From Allobosea vaviloviae (GTDB lineage Bacteria; Pseudomonadota; Alphaproteobacteria; Rhizobiales; Beijerinckiaceae): a stretch of 64,000 nucleotides of DNA. The notes beneath the pieces were generated by a model that was not told the DNA's origin, did no database searches, and saw nothing but the letters and a program-made list of their open reading frames with translations. Shown here piece by piece: positions 38,010 to 45,902 of the stretch. Both the position numbers and the translations under genes were made by a program. Positions within the stretch are counted from its first letter, which is position 1. Each line of letters begins with the position of its first letter. The stretch is taken from contig NZ_LGSZ01000028.1 in the NCBI RefSeq assembly GCF_001298265.1, positions 248,001 to 312,000 of the forward strand. The letters are read 5' to 3'.

Positions 38010-39788
38010 CTACGCCGTCTCCAGCCCGAATTGCAGTGCCGCCAGCCTTGCATAGAGCCCGCCGCGCGCCTTGAGCTCGGCATGGGTGCCCTCCTCGACC
38101 ACGCGCCCGTCCTCCATCACCAGGATGCGGTCGGCCGAGAGGATCGTCGCGAGGCGGTGCGCGACCACCAGCGTGGTGCGGCCTTTCATCAGCGCGTCGA
38201 GCGCGTCCTGCACCGCGCGCTCGCTTTCTGAATCGAGCGCGCTCGTCGCCTCGTCGAGCAGCAGGATCGGCGCGTCCTTCAGGACCGCGCGGGCGATCGC
38301 CAGCCGCTGCCGCTGCCCGCCCGACAGCGTCACGCCGCGCTCTCCGACGATCGTGTCGTAGCCCTTTGGCAGGGCCCGGATGAAGTCGTCGGCAGCAGCC
38401 AGCCTTGCCGCCTCCTCGACCTGCGCAAGCGTCGCCTCGGGGCGGCCATAGGCGATGTTGTCGCGCACCGAGACGCCAAACACCGTCGGCTCCTGCGGCA
38501 CCAGCGCGAAGCGCTCCCGCCAGGCCTCGGGATCGGCCTCCGGCCCCGCGACGCCATCGACGACGACACGGCCAGACGCCGGATCGAAGAAGCGCAGCGC
38601 CAGCTGCAGCACCGTGCTCTTGCCCGCGCCGGAAGGCCCGACCAGCGCGACGCGCTCGCCGGGCTGCACCGTGAAGCTGAGCTGGGACAGCGCCGCGACG
38701 CTACGGCTGGGATAGCTGAAGGCGACGTCCTCGAAAGAGAGTTCACCGCGAGACGGCTGCGGCATCGGCCTGGGATGGGCGGGGGCGGCAATGGCCGGCT
38801 TCATCGCCAGGATCTCGCCGAGCCGGCCTGCGGCGCCGGCCGCGGCCGAGATCTCGCCATAGACCTCGGAGAGCTGACCCAGCGAACTCGCCGCCAGCAC
38901 CGCATAGAGCAGGAACTGCGACAGCCGCCCGCCGGACATCCGGCCCTCGAACACCTCGGTCGCCCCGGTCCACAGCACCCAGACGACGCTGGCGCTGACC
39001 AGGAAGATCGCGACGCCCGACAGAAGCGCCCGCGAGGCGGTTGCCGCCCGCGAGGCGTCATAGGCCTCGTCGGAGGCCGAGGCGAAGCGCGCCGCCGTCT
39101 GCCGGGAGGCGCCGAAGGACTGCATCGTGCGGATCGCACCGACAGCCTCGGCGGCGAAGGCCGAGGCGTCCGCCAGCCGGTCCTGCGCCGCCCGGGCGCG
39201 CTTGCGCACCGAGCGCCCGGAGAAGACGAGCGGCAGCACGATCAGCGGGATCGCCCCGATCACGATCGCCGAGAGCTGCGGGCTGGTAATGATCATCAGG
39301 CTCAGCGCGCCGATGGTCATGATGGCGTTGCGCAGCGCGATCGAGGCCGTCGAGCCGAAGGTCGATTTGATCTGCGTCGTGTCGGCGGTCAGCCGCGAGA
39401 CAAGGTCGCCGGCCCGGCTCGAATCGAAGAAGGCCGGCTCCAGCCGCGTCAGATGCGAAAACACATCCGAGCGCAGATCGGCGACGATGCGCTCGCCGAC
39501 AGTCATGACCAGGTAGAACCGGGCCGAACTCGCCAGCGCCAGCACGGCAACAACGCCGATCAGCAGGATGAAATAGCTGTTGGCAAGCTGCTGCTCGCCG
39601 CCCGAGAAGCCGACATCGATGACCCGGCGCACCGCCACAGGCAGCGCCAGCGTCGCGACCGAGGCGACGACGAGGGCCAGCAGTGCCAGCCCGATGCGTC
39701 CCCTGTGCTTCAGCGCATAGGGCCAGAAGGATGCCAGCAAACGGAAATCGGGCCGGGCTGTCTTGTCGTCTTTTTCAGGCTCGGCCAC
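38010..39788 (-). CDS. ABC exporter, fused permease and ATPase (MsbA-like)
   Basis: This is a 592-residue half-transporter that should act as a homodimer. The membrane domain spans about residues 20-315 with six helices. The nucleotide domain contains Walker [10 protein letters not shown], the Q-loop LVPQEPTVF, signature [14 protein letters not shown] and Walker [13 protein letters not shown]. It resembles MsbA/LmrA-type multidrug and lipid exporters; substrate unknown. It is divergent from rpmE, the arrangement seen in several related genomes. Confidence 0.94.
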   Translation of the reverse strand: MAEPEKDDKTARPDFRLLASFWPYALKHRGRIGLALLALVVASVATLALPVAVRRVIDVGFSGGEQQLANSYFILLIGVVAVLALASSARFYLVMTVGERIVADLRSDVFSHLTRLEPAFFDSSRAGDLVSRLTADTTQIKSTFGSTASIALRNAIMTIGALSLMIITSPQLSAIVIGAIPLIVLPLVFSGRSVRKRARAAQDRLADASAFAAEAVGAIRTMQSFGASRQTAARFASASDEAYDASRAATASRALLSGVAIFLVSASVVWVLWTGATEVFEGRMSGGRLSQFLLYAVLAASSLGQLSEVYGEISAAAGAAGRLGEILAMKPAIAAPAHPRPMPQPSRGELSFEDVAFSYPSRSVAALSQLSFTVQPGERVALVGPSGAGKSTVLQLALRFFDPASGRVVVDGVAGPEADPEAWRERFALVPQEPTVFGVSVRDNIAYGRPEATLAQVEEAARLAAADDFIRALPKGYDTIVGERGVTLSGGQRQRLAIARAVLKDAPILLLDEATSALDSESERAVQDALDALMKGRTTLVVAHRLATILSADRILVMEDGRVVEEGTHAELKARGGLYARLAALQFGLETA

Positions 39789-39937
39789 GCGTCTTGATCC
39801 TGTTCTGCTTGCGCTGTCGGCCGCGCTGCGATATGTGCTCGCGACTTCACGACAGGCTCATACGAATTATTCGACGGGCCGGGCAGGCTTGCCTGCTTGT
39901 CGCCCACGCCCGTTTATCGACGTTTGAGGATTTAGCC

Positions 39938-40174
39938 ATGGCCAAGACCGGCATCCACCCCGACTACCACACCATCAAGGTCGTCATGACCAATGGCACG
40001 GAATACTTCACCCGTTCGACGCTGGGCAAGGAGGGCGACACCCTCAACCTCGACATCGACCCGACGACGCACCCGGCCTGGACCGGCGGCACCCAGCACA
40101 TGCTGGACCGTGGCGGCCGCGTTTCGCGCTTCAACTCGCGCTTCGCCGCGATCGGCTCGCTCGGCAAGAAGTGA
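39938..40174 (+). CDS. rpmE: 50S ribosomal protein L31
   Basis: This is a 78-residue L31 with [27 protein letters not shown], and [15 protein letters not shown] near the C-terminus. It lacks the CXXC zinc-binding cysteines, so it is the C-minus form, as is usual in alphaproteobacteria. A bidirectional terminator hairpin follows 40 bp downstream. GAGGATTTAGCC precedes the ATG. Confidence 0.97.
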   Translation: MAKTGIHPDYHTIKVVMTNGTEYFTRSTLGKEGDTLNLDIDPTTHPAWTGGTQHMLDRGGRVSRFNSRFAAIGSLGKK

Positions 40175-40214
40175 TCTGGCAGCGGGCGCTCTCGCCCGCG
40201 CTGATCTGAATCAA

Positions 40215-40246
40215 GAAGGCCCGGTCTCGCGACCGGGCCTTTCGTG
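40215..40246. terminator. Bidirectional terminator between rpmE and rcdA
   Basis: A perfect 9-bp GC-rich stem (40218-40226 with 40231-40239), tetraloop TCGC, is followed by TTTCGTGTTT on the plus strand and TTCTTGATTC on the minus strand. It stands between two convergent genes. Confidence 0.8.
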
Positions 40247-40290
40247 TTTGAGCCTGTCCTCTGGAAAAACGGTGCTTCGTCGCGGCCTGC

Positions 40291-40821
40291 TCAGAGCGCC
40301 AGGCCGAGCCGGGCCTTCAGGCTGGCGAGCTGGTCCTGGACCGGATTGGCTTGCTCGGTGGCAGCCACCTTGCCCGACATCTGGCCCTCGAGATGGCGAA
40401 TCCGGCCCTGGAGTCGGAAGGAATGGTCCATCAGGTCGCGCAGGCCCTGCGGCAGCAGCACCGCATCGGGCTGGGCCGGCGGCAGCATCGGCTCGGGGAT
40501 CCTGACCTTGTCGTTCTCGGCGCGGGCCTGCTCGGCGGTCATCTCGCCCTCCGCGACCGCCCGCTGCACCAGAAGCCAGGAGGCGATCTGCATCAGCCGC
40601 GTCGTCAGGCGCATGCTCTCGGTCGCATAGGACAGCGCGACCTCGCGCGGCAGTGCCGCCGAGTCCTTGCGGCCGTCGCCGTCGAGATAAGCGGCCGTCT
40701 GCTCGACCAGCCCCATCCCCTCGCGAAACAGCACCATGAAGGCATCCGACTTGACGAAGCCGCGCGCGAACGAGATCGCGCCCTCATCGGCATTCCGCTC
40801 CAGCATCAGCACGTCGTTCAT
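40291..40821 (-). CDS. rcdA: RcdA-like regulator of CtrA degradation (DUF1465)
   Basis: This is a 176-residue DUF1465 protein with FARGFVKSDAFMVLFREGMGLVEQTAAYLDG, EVALSYATESMRLTTRLMQIASWLLVQRA, and a C-terminal coiled coil with HSFRLQGRIRHLEGQM. In Caulobacter RcdA is an adaptor that helps ClpXP destroy the cell-cycle regulator CtrA. The ATG at 40821 matches the family; a longer frame upstream has no ribosome site. A TTAA-N7-TTAA CtrA-type site and a terminator lie upstream. Confidence 0.88.
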   Translation of the reverse strand: MNDVLMLERNADEGAISFARGFVKSDAFMVLFREGMGLVEQTAAYLDGDGRKDSAALPREVALSYATESMRLTTRLMQIASWLLVQRAVAEGEMTAEQARAENDKVRIPEPMLPPAQPDAVLLPQGLRDLMDHSFRLQGRIRHLEGQMSGKVAATEQANPVQDQLASLKARLGLAL

Positions 40822-40959
40822 CGCGGTGTCTCCCCTCGGCACAATCCCGTATCCGCATGGCACGCGTCACGGTTCATGCCGCCGAAGTCGCAAGGATAGC
40901 GCCGATGGGCCGCCCCCGCGCCGGTAAGGTGTGGTTAACCTTAACGGGGATACAGACCA

Positions 40960-40986
40960 TAAAAAAGAGCCGCCCGGAGGCGGCTC
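40960..40986 (-). terminator. Strong rho-independent terminator upstream of rcdA
   Basis: Read on the minus strand, a perfect 8-bp stem (arms 40967-40974 and 40979-40986, loop of four) is followed by six T residues. It lies about 140 bp after the DUF1192 stop and about 140 bp before rcdA, so it ends either the DUF1192 transcript or a short RNA. Confidence 0.85.
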
Positions 40987-41074
40987 GAAGGTCAACAGGG
41001 AGGCGTCAAACAGAGCGGGCAGGAGCCACTCACATCCAGACAATCTGGACGTCTCGATTCATAGATTGGAATCG

Positions 41075-41089
41075 TTAATGGCCGCTTAA
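41075..41089. promoter_or_regulatory. CtrA-type binding site
   Basis: The sequence TTAATGGCCGCTTAA fits the full CtrA consensus TTAA-N7-TTAA exactly. CtrA is the alphaproteobacterial cell-cycle response regulator. Its target is a minus-strand transcript leading to rcdA, or a small RNA that ends at 40960. Binding itself is inferred from the motif. Confidence 0.6.
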
Positions 41090-41129
41090 CGCGGGCCGGC
41101 TCGGCCGCATTTTTCATCAATCTCGGTTT

Positions 41130-41330
41130 TCAGTCCGGCTTGCGGAAGAACGAATCGGCGGCCGAGCGCGATGCCGCCTTCTTCAGCCGCGCCTCGGCCA
41201 GGCGCTCGATCTCGGCCTGCAGCGCCGCGACGCGCAGATCGATCTCCGCCAGCGACAGCATCGACAGATCCTGCCCGATCTCGTGGACGGATTTGGGCTT
41301 CGGACGGTCATCGTCGGAAAACAGCGACAT
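41130..41330 (-). CDS. DUF1192 family small protein
   Basis: This is a 66-residue protein (MSLFSDDDRPKPKSVHEIGQDLS, then LSLAEIDLRVAALQAEIERLAEARLKK), an acidic head plus an amphipathic helix typical of DUF1192. Its function is unknown. The ATG at 41330 has GGAGGCG upstream; an in-frame ATG at 41342 would sit before that ribosome site. It is divergent from trcR and lies upstream of rcdA in the same direction. Confidence 0.85.
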   Translation of the reverse strand: MSLFSDDDRPKPKSVHEIGQDLSMLSLAEIDLRVAALQAEIERLAEARLKKAASRSAADSFFRKPD

Positions 41331-41420
41331 CGTCGCCTCCATCTGCGCGGGAGGCGCAGACTAGGGCCGACGGGCGCGAGACGCCACTGCCGGCCTTTGG
41401 CGGGTCCGAACTGCTTTTTC

Positions 41421-41450
41421 TTGGACAGCCGCCCACGCCTCACCTATAAG
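41421..41450 (+). promoter_or_regulatory. Sigma70-type promoter candidate for trcR
   Basis: TTGGAC (41421-41426) and TATAAG (41445-41450) are separated by 18 bp, close to the alphaproteobacterial housekeeping pattern. It lies about 95 bp upstream of the trcR start in the gap shared with the divergent DUF1192 gene. Confidence 0.5.
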
Positions 41451-41546
41451 GCGCGCCATCCTGTTCATCGTCGATGATGTGGATGGCCGGCCGGGAAGGC
41501 CGGTCGGCGTCCGAGAGCTATTGTCCGCGACTTCAGGAGACAGTCC

Positions 41547-42269
41547 GTGTCGAATCCCCCGCTGATGCCGAAGGCCACCGCGGTCTGGCTGGTCGAGAAC
41601 ACGTCCCTGACCTTCGAGCAGATCGCCGAGTTCTGCAAACTCCACCCGCTGGAAGTGCGCGGCATCGCCGATGGCGAAGTCGCCGCCGGCATCAAGGGCC
41701 TGGACCCGATCAACTCCGGGCAGCTCACCCGCGAGGAGCTCGAGCGCGCCGCCGCCAACCCCGCCCATCACCTCAAGCTCGCCGAGCGCAAGGTCAAGGT
41801 GCCGGAGATGAAGAAGACCAAGGGGCCGCGCTACACCCCGGTCTCGAAGCGCCAGGACCGTCCCAACGCGATCCTCTGGCTGCTGCGCAACCATCCCGAG
41901 CTGAAAGATGCGCAGGTCATCCGCCTGATCGGCACCACCAAGTCGACCATCGCGCAGATCCGCGACCGCACCCATTGGAACGCCCAGACGCTGACGCCGA
42001 TCGACCCGGTGAGCCTGGGCCTGTGCTCGCAGATCGATCTCGACTTCGAGGTCGGCCGCGCCGCCAAGGACCGCCCCGCAATGGTCGTCGAAGCCGGCTC
42101 GACCCTGCTTCCGGCCGAGGAGACCACGGCGCCCGCTCCCGCCCCGCTCAACCAGACCTTCTCCGACATGGGCAAGCCCAAGCGTGAGGAAGAAGCGGCG
42201 ATCGACGTCGATTCCGTCTTCTCCAAGCTGAAGCAGATGAAGCGTCCCGCCGAGGACGACGAGGACTGA
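41547..42269 (+). CDS. trcR: Cell-cycle transcriptional regulator TrcR (DUF1013)
   Basis: This is a 240-residue DUF1013 protein: PLMPKATAVWLVENTSLTFEQIAEFCKLHPLEVRGIADGE, a central helix-turn-helix (RPNAILWLLRNHPELKDAQVIRLIGTTKSTIAQI), and a charged tail with DVDSVFSKLKQMKR. TrcR is an RNA-polymerase-associated regulator described in Caulobacter-type cell cycles. It starts with GTG at 41547, with AGGAGAC 8 bp upstream. A sigma70-type promoter is visible. Divergent from DUF1192 and near rcdA, it completes a small cell-cycle group. Confidence 0.93.
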   Translation: MSNPPLMPKATAVWLVENTSLTFEQIAEFCKLHPLEVRGIADGEVAAGIKGLDPINSGQLTREELERAAANPAHHLKLAERKVKVPEMKKTKGPRYTPVSKRQDRPNAILWLLRNHPELKDAQVIRLIGTTKSTIAQIRDRTHWNAQTLTPIDPVSLGLCSQIDLDFEVGRAAKDRPAMVVEAGSTLLPAEETTAPAPAPLNQTFSDMGKPKREEEAAIDVDSVFSKLKQMKRPAEDDED

Positions 42270-42306
42270 GATTGCCTCCAGAGGCTTTGCGTCTGAGGCC
42301 TGGCGC

Positions 42307-42591
42307 TTAGAGCCAGGTCTCCGGGTCGCGTTTGCCATGGATGACGCGGACGATGTCGACCCCATCCGCGGCTTCCTCATACAGAATGACGTAGTGGCCG
42401 AGCGGGAACAATCTGACCCGCTGGCCCAGTTCCGGGCGCGACGTGCCCATCCCCGGCATGCCGCCCAGATTGCCGAAGCGTCGATAGAGCGCGTCGATCC
42501 AGCGCCGTGCCGCTGAAGGGCTATCCAGATGAATGCCGGCCGCGATGGCCGAGATGTCGCTGATCGCCTGCGGCAGAACGCGAAAGCTCAC
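42307..42591 (-). CDS. parE: ParE/RelE-family toxin (second module)
   Basis: This is a 94-residue toxin of the ParE fold: MSFRVLPQAISDISAIAAGIHLDSPSAARRWIDALYRRFGNL, then MGTSRPELGQRVRLFPLGHYVILYEEAADGVDIVRVIHG. It lies 6 bp after the antitoxin gene. It is not an obvious copy of the parE at 14264. The toxin is inferred to hit gyrase or mRNA. Confidence 0.88.
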   Translation of the reverse strand: MSFRVLPQAISDISAIAAGIHLDSPSAARRWIDALYRRFGNLGGMPGMGTSRPELGQRVRLFPLGHYVILYEEAADGVDIVRVIHGKRDPETWL

Positions 42592-42597
42592 CGTCGG

Positions 42598-42873
42598 TCA
42601 CGCATCTTGTTCGCCGAACACATTGGCGCGAATGCGTGCGAAGGCGAGGTCGGCTTCGACCGGCTCCCCGCTCGCGATCCCCTCGTCATAAGCCTGCTTC
42701 AGCCGCGCCAGCTCCAGCGCGCGGATTTCCTCGCGCTGCTCCCAGAGGCGCAACGCGTCGCGAACCACCTCGCTGTTGGAGGCGTAGGCGCCGCTCTCGA
42801 CGGCTTGGCTCAGCCGCGACAATTGCTTGGGCGACAGCGAGATGGTGAGGGGGCGCATGGCATCGTGTTTCAT
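42598..42873 (-). CDS. parD: ParD-like antitoxin (second module)
   Basis: This is a 91-residue antitoxin. The ribbon-helix-helix part is MRPLTISLSPKQLSRLSQAVESGAYASNSEVVRDALRLWEQREE, and the helical tail is ALELARLKQAYDEGIASGEPVEADLAF. The start is the ATG at 42873, while an upstream frame of the same phase is a long Arg-rich shadow. A pair of direct repeats lies 17-35 bp upstream. It lies between prpE and parE. Confidence 0.85.
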   Translation of the reverse strand: MKHDAMRPLTISLSPKQLSRLSQAVESGAYASNSEVVRDALRLWEQREEIRALELARLKQAYDEGIASGEPVEADLAFARIRANVFGEQDA

Positions 42874-42889
42874 GCCCGAAATGTAGCAG

Positions 42890-42908
42890 TCCTCACAATT
42901 CCTCACAA
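42890..42908. promoter_or_regulatory. Tandem direct-repeat operator of parDE (second module)
   Basis: Two identical 9-bp units TCCTCACAA at 42890-42898 and 42900-42908 repeat with a 10-bp period, one helical turn. The run lies just upstream of parD. Such phased repeats are usual binding sites for ribbon-helix-helix antitoxins. Confidence 0.6.
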
Positions 42909-42935
42909 GAACGCATAAGAGATCTCGCGGCGCTC

Positions 42936-44846
42936 CTATCCTAGCCCCCGCCCCCTCACCGCCACGCCGATCTCGTCGAGCACCGATGCATCCTCGATCG
43001 TCGCCGGCATGGCGTAATCCTCGCCATCGGCAATCTTCTTCATCGTCGCGCGCAGGATCTTGCCCGAGCGCGTCTTCGGCAGGCGCCCGACCGTCAGCGC
43101 CAGTCGGAAGGCCGCGACCGGACCGATCTTCTCGCGGATCAACGCCACCAATTCGCGCTCGATCGCATCCGGGCTCTGGGTGATGCCGGATTTGAGCACG
43201 ACGAAACCGCAGGGCTGTTCGCCCTTGACCGCGTCCCTGACGCCGACGACGGCGCATTCGGCGACCGCGGGATGCGAGGCCAGAACCTCCTCCATGCCGC
43301 CCGTGGAGAGCCTGTGGCCGGCGACGTTGATGATGTCGTCGGTGCGCCCCATGATGAAGACATAGCCGTCGGCGTCGATGAAGCCGGCATCCGAGGTGTT
43401 GTAGAAGCCCGGATAGGCCGCGAGATAGGATTCGACGAAGCGCTCATCGGCCTGCCACAGCGTCGGCAGCGCGCAGGGCGGCAAGGGCAGCTTGATGACG
43501 ATGGCGCCCATCGTACCGGCGGGCACCGGCCGCCCGCCCTCGTCGACGCATTGCACGTCGTAACCCGGCATCGGCACGGTCGGAGACCCCGGCTTCACCG
43601 GCAGCAGTTCGAGGCCGATCGGATTGCCGACGATGCAGGAGCCGGTTTCGGTCTGCCACCAATGGTCGATCACCGGCACCTTGAGGATGTCCTGCGCCCA
43701 GACCAGCGTGTCGGGATCGGCCCGCTCGCCCGCCAGGAACAGCGCCCTGAAATGCGACAGGTCGTAGGCCGGCAGCAGGCTCGCCTGCGGGTCCTCCTTG
43801 CGGATGGCGCGGAAGGCGGTCGGCGCCGTGAACAGCACCACCGCCTTGTGCTCGGCGATCAGCCGCCAGAAGGCGCCCGCATCGGGCGTGCCGACCGGCT
43901 TGCCCTCGTAGAGCACCGAGGTCGCGCCCTGCAGCAGCGGCGCATAGACGATGTAACTGTGGCCCACGACCCAGCCGACATCGGACGCCGTGATTATCAC
44001 CTCGCCGGGCTTGACCCCGTAGAGATTGTCCATGGTCCACTTCAGCACGACCATATGGCCGCCATTGTCGCGCACCACGCCCTTGGGCCTGCCGGTCGTG
44101 CCCGAGGTATAGAGGATATAGAGCGGGTCGGTCGCCGCGACCGCGACGCAGTCCGCCTTGCGGCCATTGGCCTTGGCCGCGGCCACCAGCATGCGCCAGT
44201 TCTTGTCGCGCGTCGCATGCATCGAGGCTTCGACCTGCGGCCGCTGCAGGATCAGGCAGGCCTGCGGCTTGTGCGACGACAGGTCGATCGCCGTATCCAG
44301 CAGCGGCTTGTATTCGACGACGCGGCTCGGCTCTATGCCGCAGGTCGCGGCCAGGATGACCTTGGGCGCCGCATCCTCGATCCGTGTCGCCAGTTCCTTG
44401 GCCGCGAAGCCGCCGAACACCACCGAATGCACCGCGCCGATGCGGGCGCAGGCGAGCATCGCGAAGGCGGCCTCGGGGATCATCGGCATGTAGAGGACGA
44501 CGCGGTCGCCCTTGCCGACGCCGAGATCCTGCAGCACTGCAGCCAGCGCCGAGACCTCGTCCAGCATCTGCGCGTAGGTGTAGACCGCCTTGGTGCCCGT
44601 GACCGGGCTGTCATGGATCAGTGCCGGCTGCTCGCTGCGCCCGTCGCGCACATGCCGGTCGAGCGCATTGAAGCAGGTGTTGCAGGTCGCGTCGGGAAAC
44701 CAGCGGCCATAGGCACCCTGGGAGGCATCGAAGATGCGCTGCGGCGGCGAAATCCACTCGATCGCTTGCGCGGCTTCCGCCCAGAACGCCTCGGGATCGG
44801 CCTGCCAGCGCGCATAAGCCTGCTTGTAACGGCCCGCCTCGGTCAT
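42936..44846 (-). CDS. prpE: Propionyl-CoA synthetase (PrpE-like acyl-CoA synthetase)
   Basis: This 636-residue enzyme adenylates a short-chain acid and makes its CoA ester. Motifs are YTSGTTGRPKGVVRD (P-loop), DHWWQTETGS (A5), the adenylate-binding GYVFIMGRTDDIINVAGHR, and KTRSGKILRATMK, which carries the catalytic Lys. The N-terminal YKQAYARWQADPEAFW is the acetyl/propionyl-CoA synthetase helper domain, and the overall pattern is closer to PrpE than to Acs. It is upstream of the second parDE pair on the same strand. Confidence 0.92.
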   Translation of the reverse strand: MTEAGRYKQAYARWQADPEAFWAEAAQAIEWISPPQRIFDASQGAYGRWFPDATCNTCFNALDRHVRDGRSEQPALIHDSPVTGTKAVYTYAQMLDEVSALAAVLQDLGVGKGDRVVLYMPMIPEAAFAMLACARIGAVHSVVFGGFAAKELATRIEDAAPKVILAATCGIEPSRVVEYKPLLDTAIDLSSHKPQACLILQRPQVEASMHATRDKNWRMLVAAAKANGRKADCVAVAATDPLYILYTSGTTGRPKGVVRDNGGHMVVLKWTMDNLYGVKPGEVIITASDVGWVVGHSYIVYAPLLQGATSVLYEGKPVGTPDAGAFWRLIAEHKAVVLFTAPTAFRAIRKEDPQASLLPAYDLSHFRALFLAGERADPDTLVWAQDILKVPVIDHWWQTETGSCIVGNPIGLELLPVKPGSPTVPMPGYDVQCVDEGGRPVPAGTMGAIVIKLPLPPCALPTLWQADERFVESYLAAYPGFYNTSDAGFIDADGYVFIMGRTDDIINVAGHRLSTGGMEEVLASHPAVAECAVVGVRDAVKGEQPCGFVVLKSGITQSPDAIERELVALIREKIGPVAAFRLALTVGRLPKTRSGKILRATMKKIADGEDYAMPATIEDASVLDEIGVAVRGRGLG

Positions 44847-45023
44847 CGCACATCCTCCCCCCGGCTTGTTTTTATGATCTTCCCTTCACAGAGGCGCCGC
44901 CTGCCGTCGAGAGCGACTTTCGCACATGACGCCCCTGCGCCCTTGATCTTCTACCGCGCTTCGGAAGATGCCACGGTTGATCTGGCGCAATCGCCGCCTT
45001 CGCCTTTCGGACCCCTCCCGACC

Positions 45024-45788
45024 ATGCTTCTCGACCCCGCCTTCTTCGCCGCCATGGTGCCGGCCGTCATCCTGATGGGTCTCTCGAAAGGCGGCTTCTC
45101 GGGTCTGGGCCTGCTGTCGCTGCCGTTGATGGCGCAGGTTGTCTCGCCCATCACGGCCGCCGCGATCATGCTGCCCGTCCTGATGTCGCAGGATGTCGTG
45201 ACCGTCTGGTCCTATCGGCGCGATTTCGACCGCCGCACCCTGGCGACGCTGCTGCCGGGCGCGGTCATCGGCATCGTCGCCGGCTATCTGCTCGCGGCCA
45301 GGGTGGCGGACGGCGCCGTCGTGCTGGCGATCGGGCTGATCTCGGTCGTCTTCGCGCTGCGGAACCTGGTGTCCGGCGGCAAGGCGGAGTTGCCACCGAC
45401 CCTGCCGAACTACCCGCAGGGCACCTTCTGGGGCGCGCTCGCAGGCTTCACCAGCATGATCGCCCATGCCGGCGGCCCACCCTACCAGATCTACACCATG
45501 CCGCTGCGCTTGGCCCCGTCCGTCTTCGTCGGCACGGGCGCACTGTTCTTCGCGATGATCAACGTCATCAAGGTCGTGCCCTATATCGCGCTGGGCCAGT
45601 TCACGACGCAGAACCTGACGGCCTCGCTGGCGCTGCTGCCGGTTGCGATCGTCTCGACACTCGCCGGTGTCTGGCTGGTGCGGAAAGTGCCGGTGAAGCG
45701 CTTCTACAGGATCATCTACAGCCTGCTGCTGCTGGTCGGACTGAAGCTGACCTATGACGGGCTGAACGGCCTGCACTGGCTGGGCTGA
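45024..45788 (+). CDS. TauE/SafE-family membrane permease (second)
   Basis: This 254-residue protein has about eight hydrophobic helices and the family phrases VPAVILMGLSKGGFSGLGLLSLPLM and FTSMIAHAGGPPYQIYTMPL. It is a member of the sulfite-exporter TauE/SafE family, with unknown substrate and no obvious sulfur-metabolism neighbour. The ATG at 45024 begins just before the first helix. It is divergent from prpE by about 175 bp and precedes an acyl-CoA ligase on the same strand. Confidence 0.87.
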   Translation: MLLDPAFFAAMVPAVILMGLSKGGFSGLGLLSLPLMAQVVSPITAAAIMLPVLMSQDVVTVWSYRRDFDRRTLATLLPGAVIGIVAGYLLAARVADGAVVLAIGLISVVFALRNLVSGGKAELPPTLPNYPQGTFWGALAGFTSMIAHAGGPPYQIYTMPLRLAPSVFVGTGALFFAMINVIKVVPYIALGQFTTQNLTASLALLPVAIVSTLAGVWLVRKVPVKRFYRIIYSLLLLVGLKLTYDGLNGLHWLG

Positions 45789-45902
45789 GACCTGCCGGCA
45801 AGGCGTCCCTCGCCTGCCGCCCCTTGCGCGCCATCGGACAAAGGGATGGATTACGGACAAGGCCCGTAGAGGCTAAGCCTGCCGCATGAGGGGGAAAGCC
45901 GC

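Larger units (their letters stand above)
40822..41129. other. Regulatory gap between rcdA and DUF1192 gene
   Basis: This 308-bp gap on the leader side of rcdA holds, from right to left on the minus strand, a CtrA-type site (41075-41089), a short hairpin near 41037-41051 (TCCAG/CTGGA), a strong terminator (40960-40986), and a TTAACC/TTAAC double half-site (40935-40945) nearer to rcdA. No coding frame is convincing. It could express a short RNA. Confidence 0.6.
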
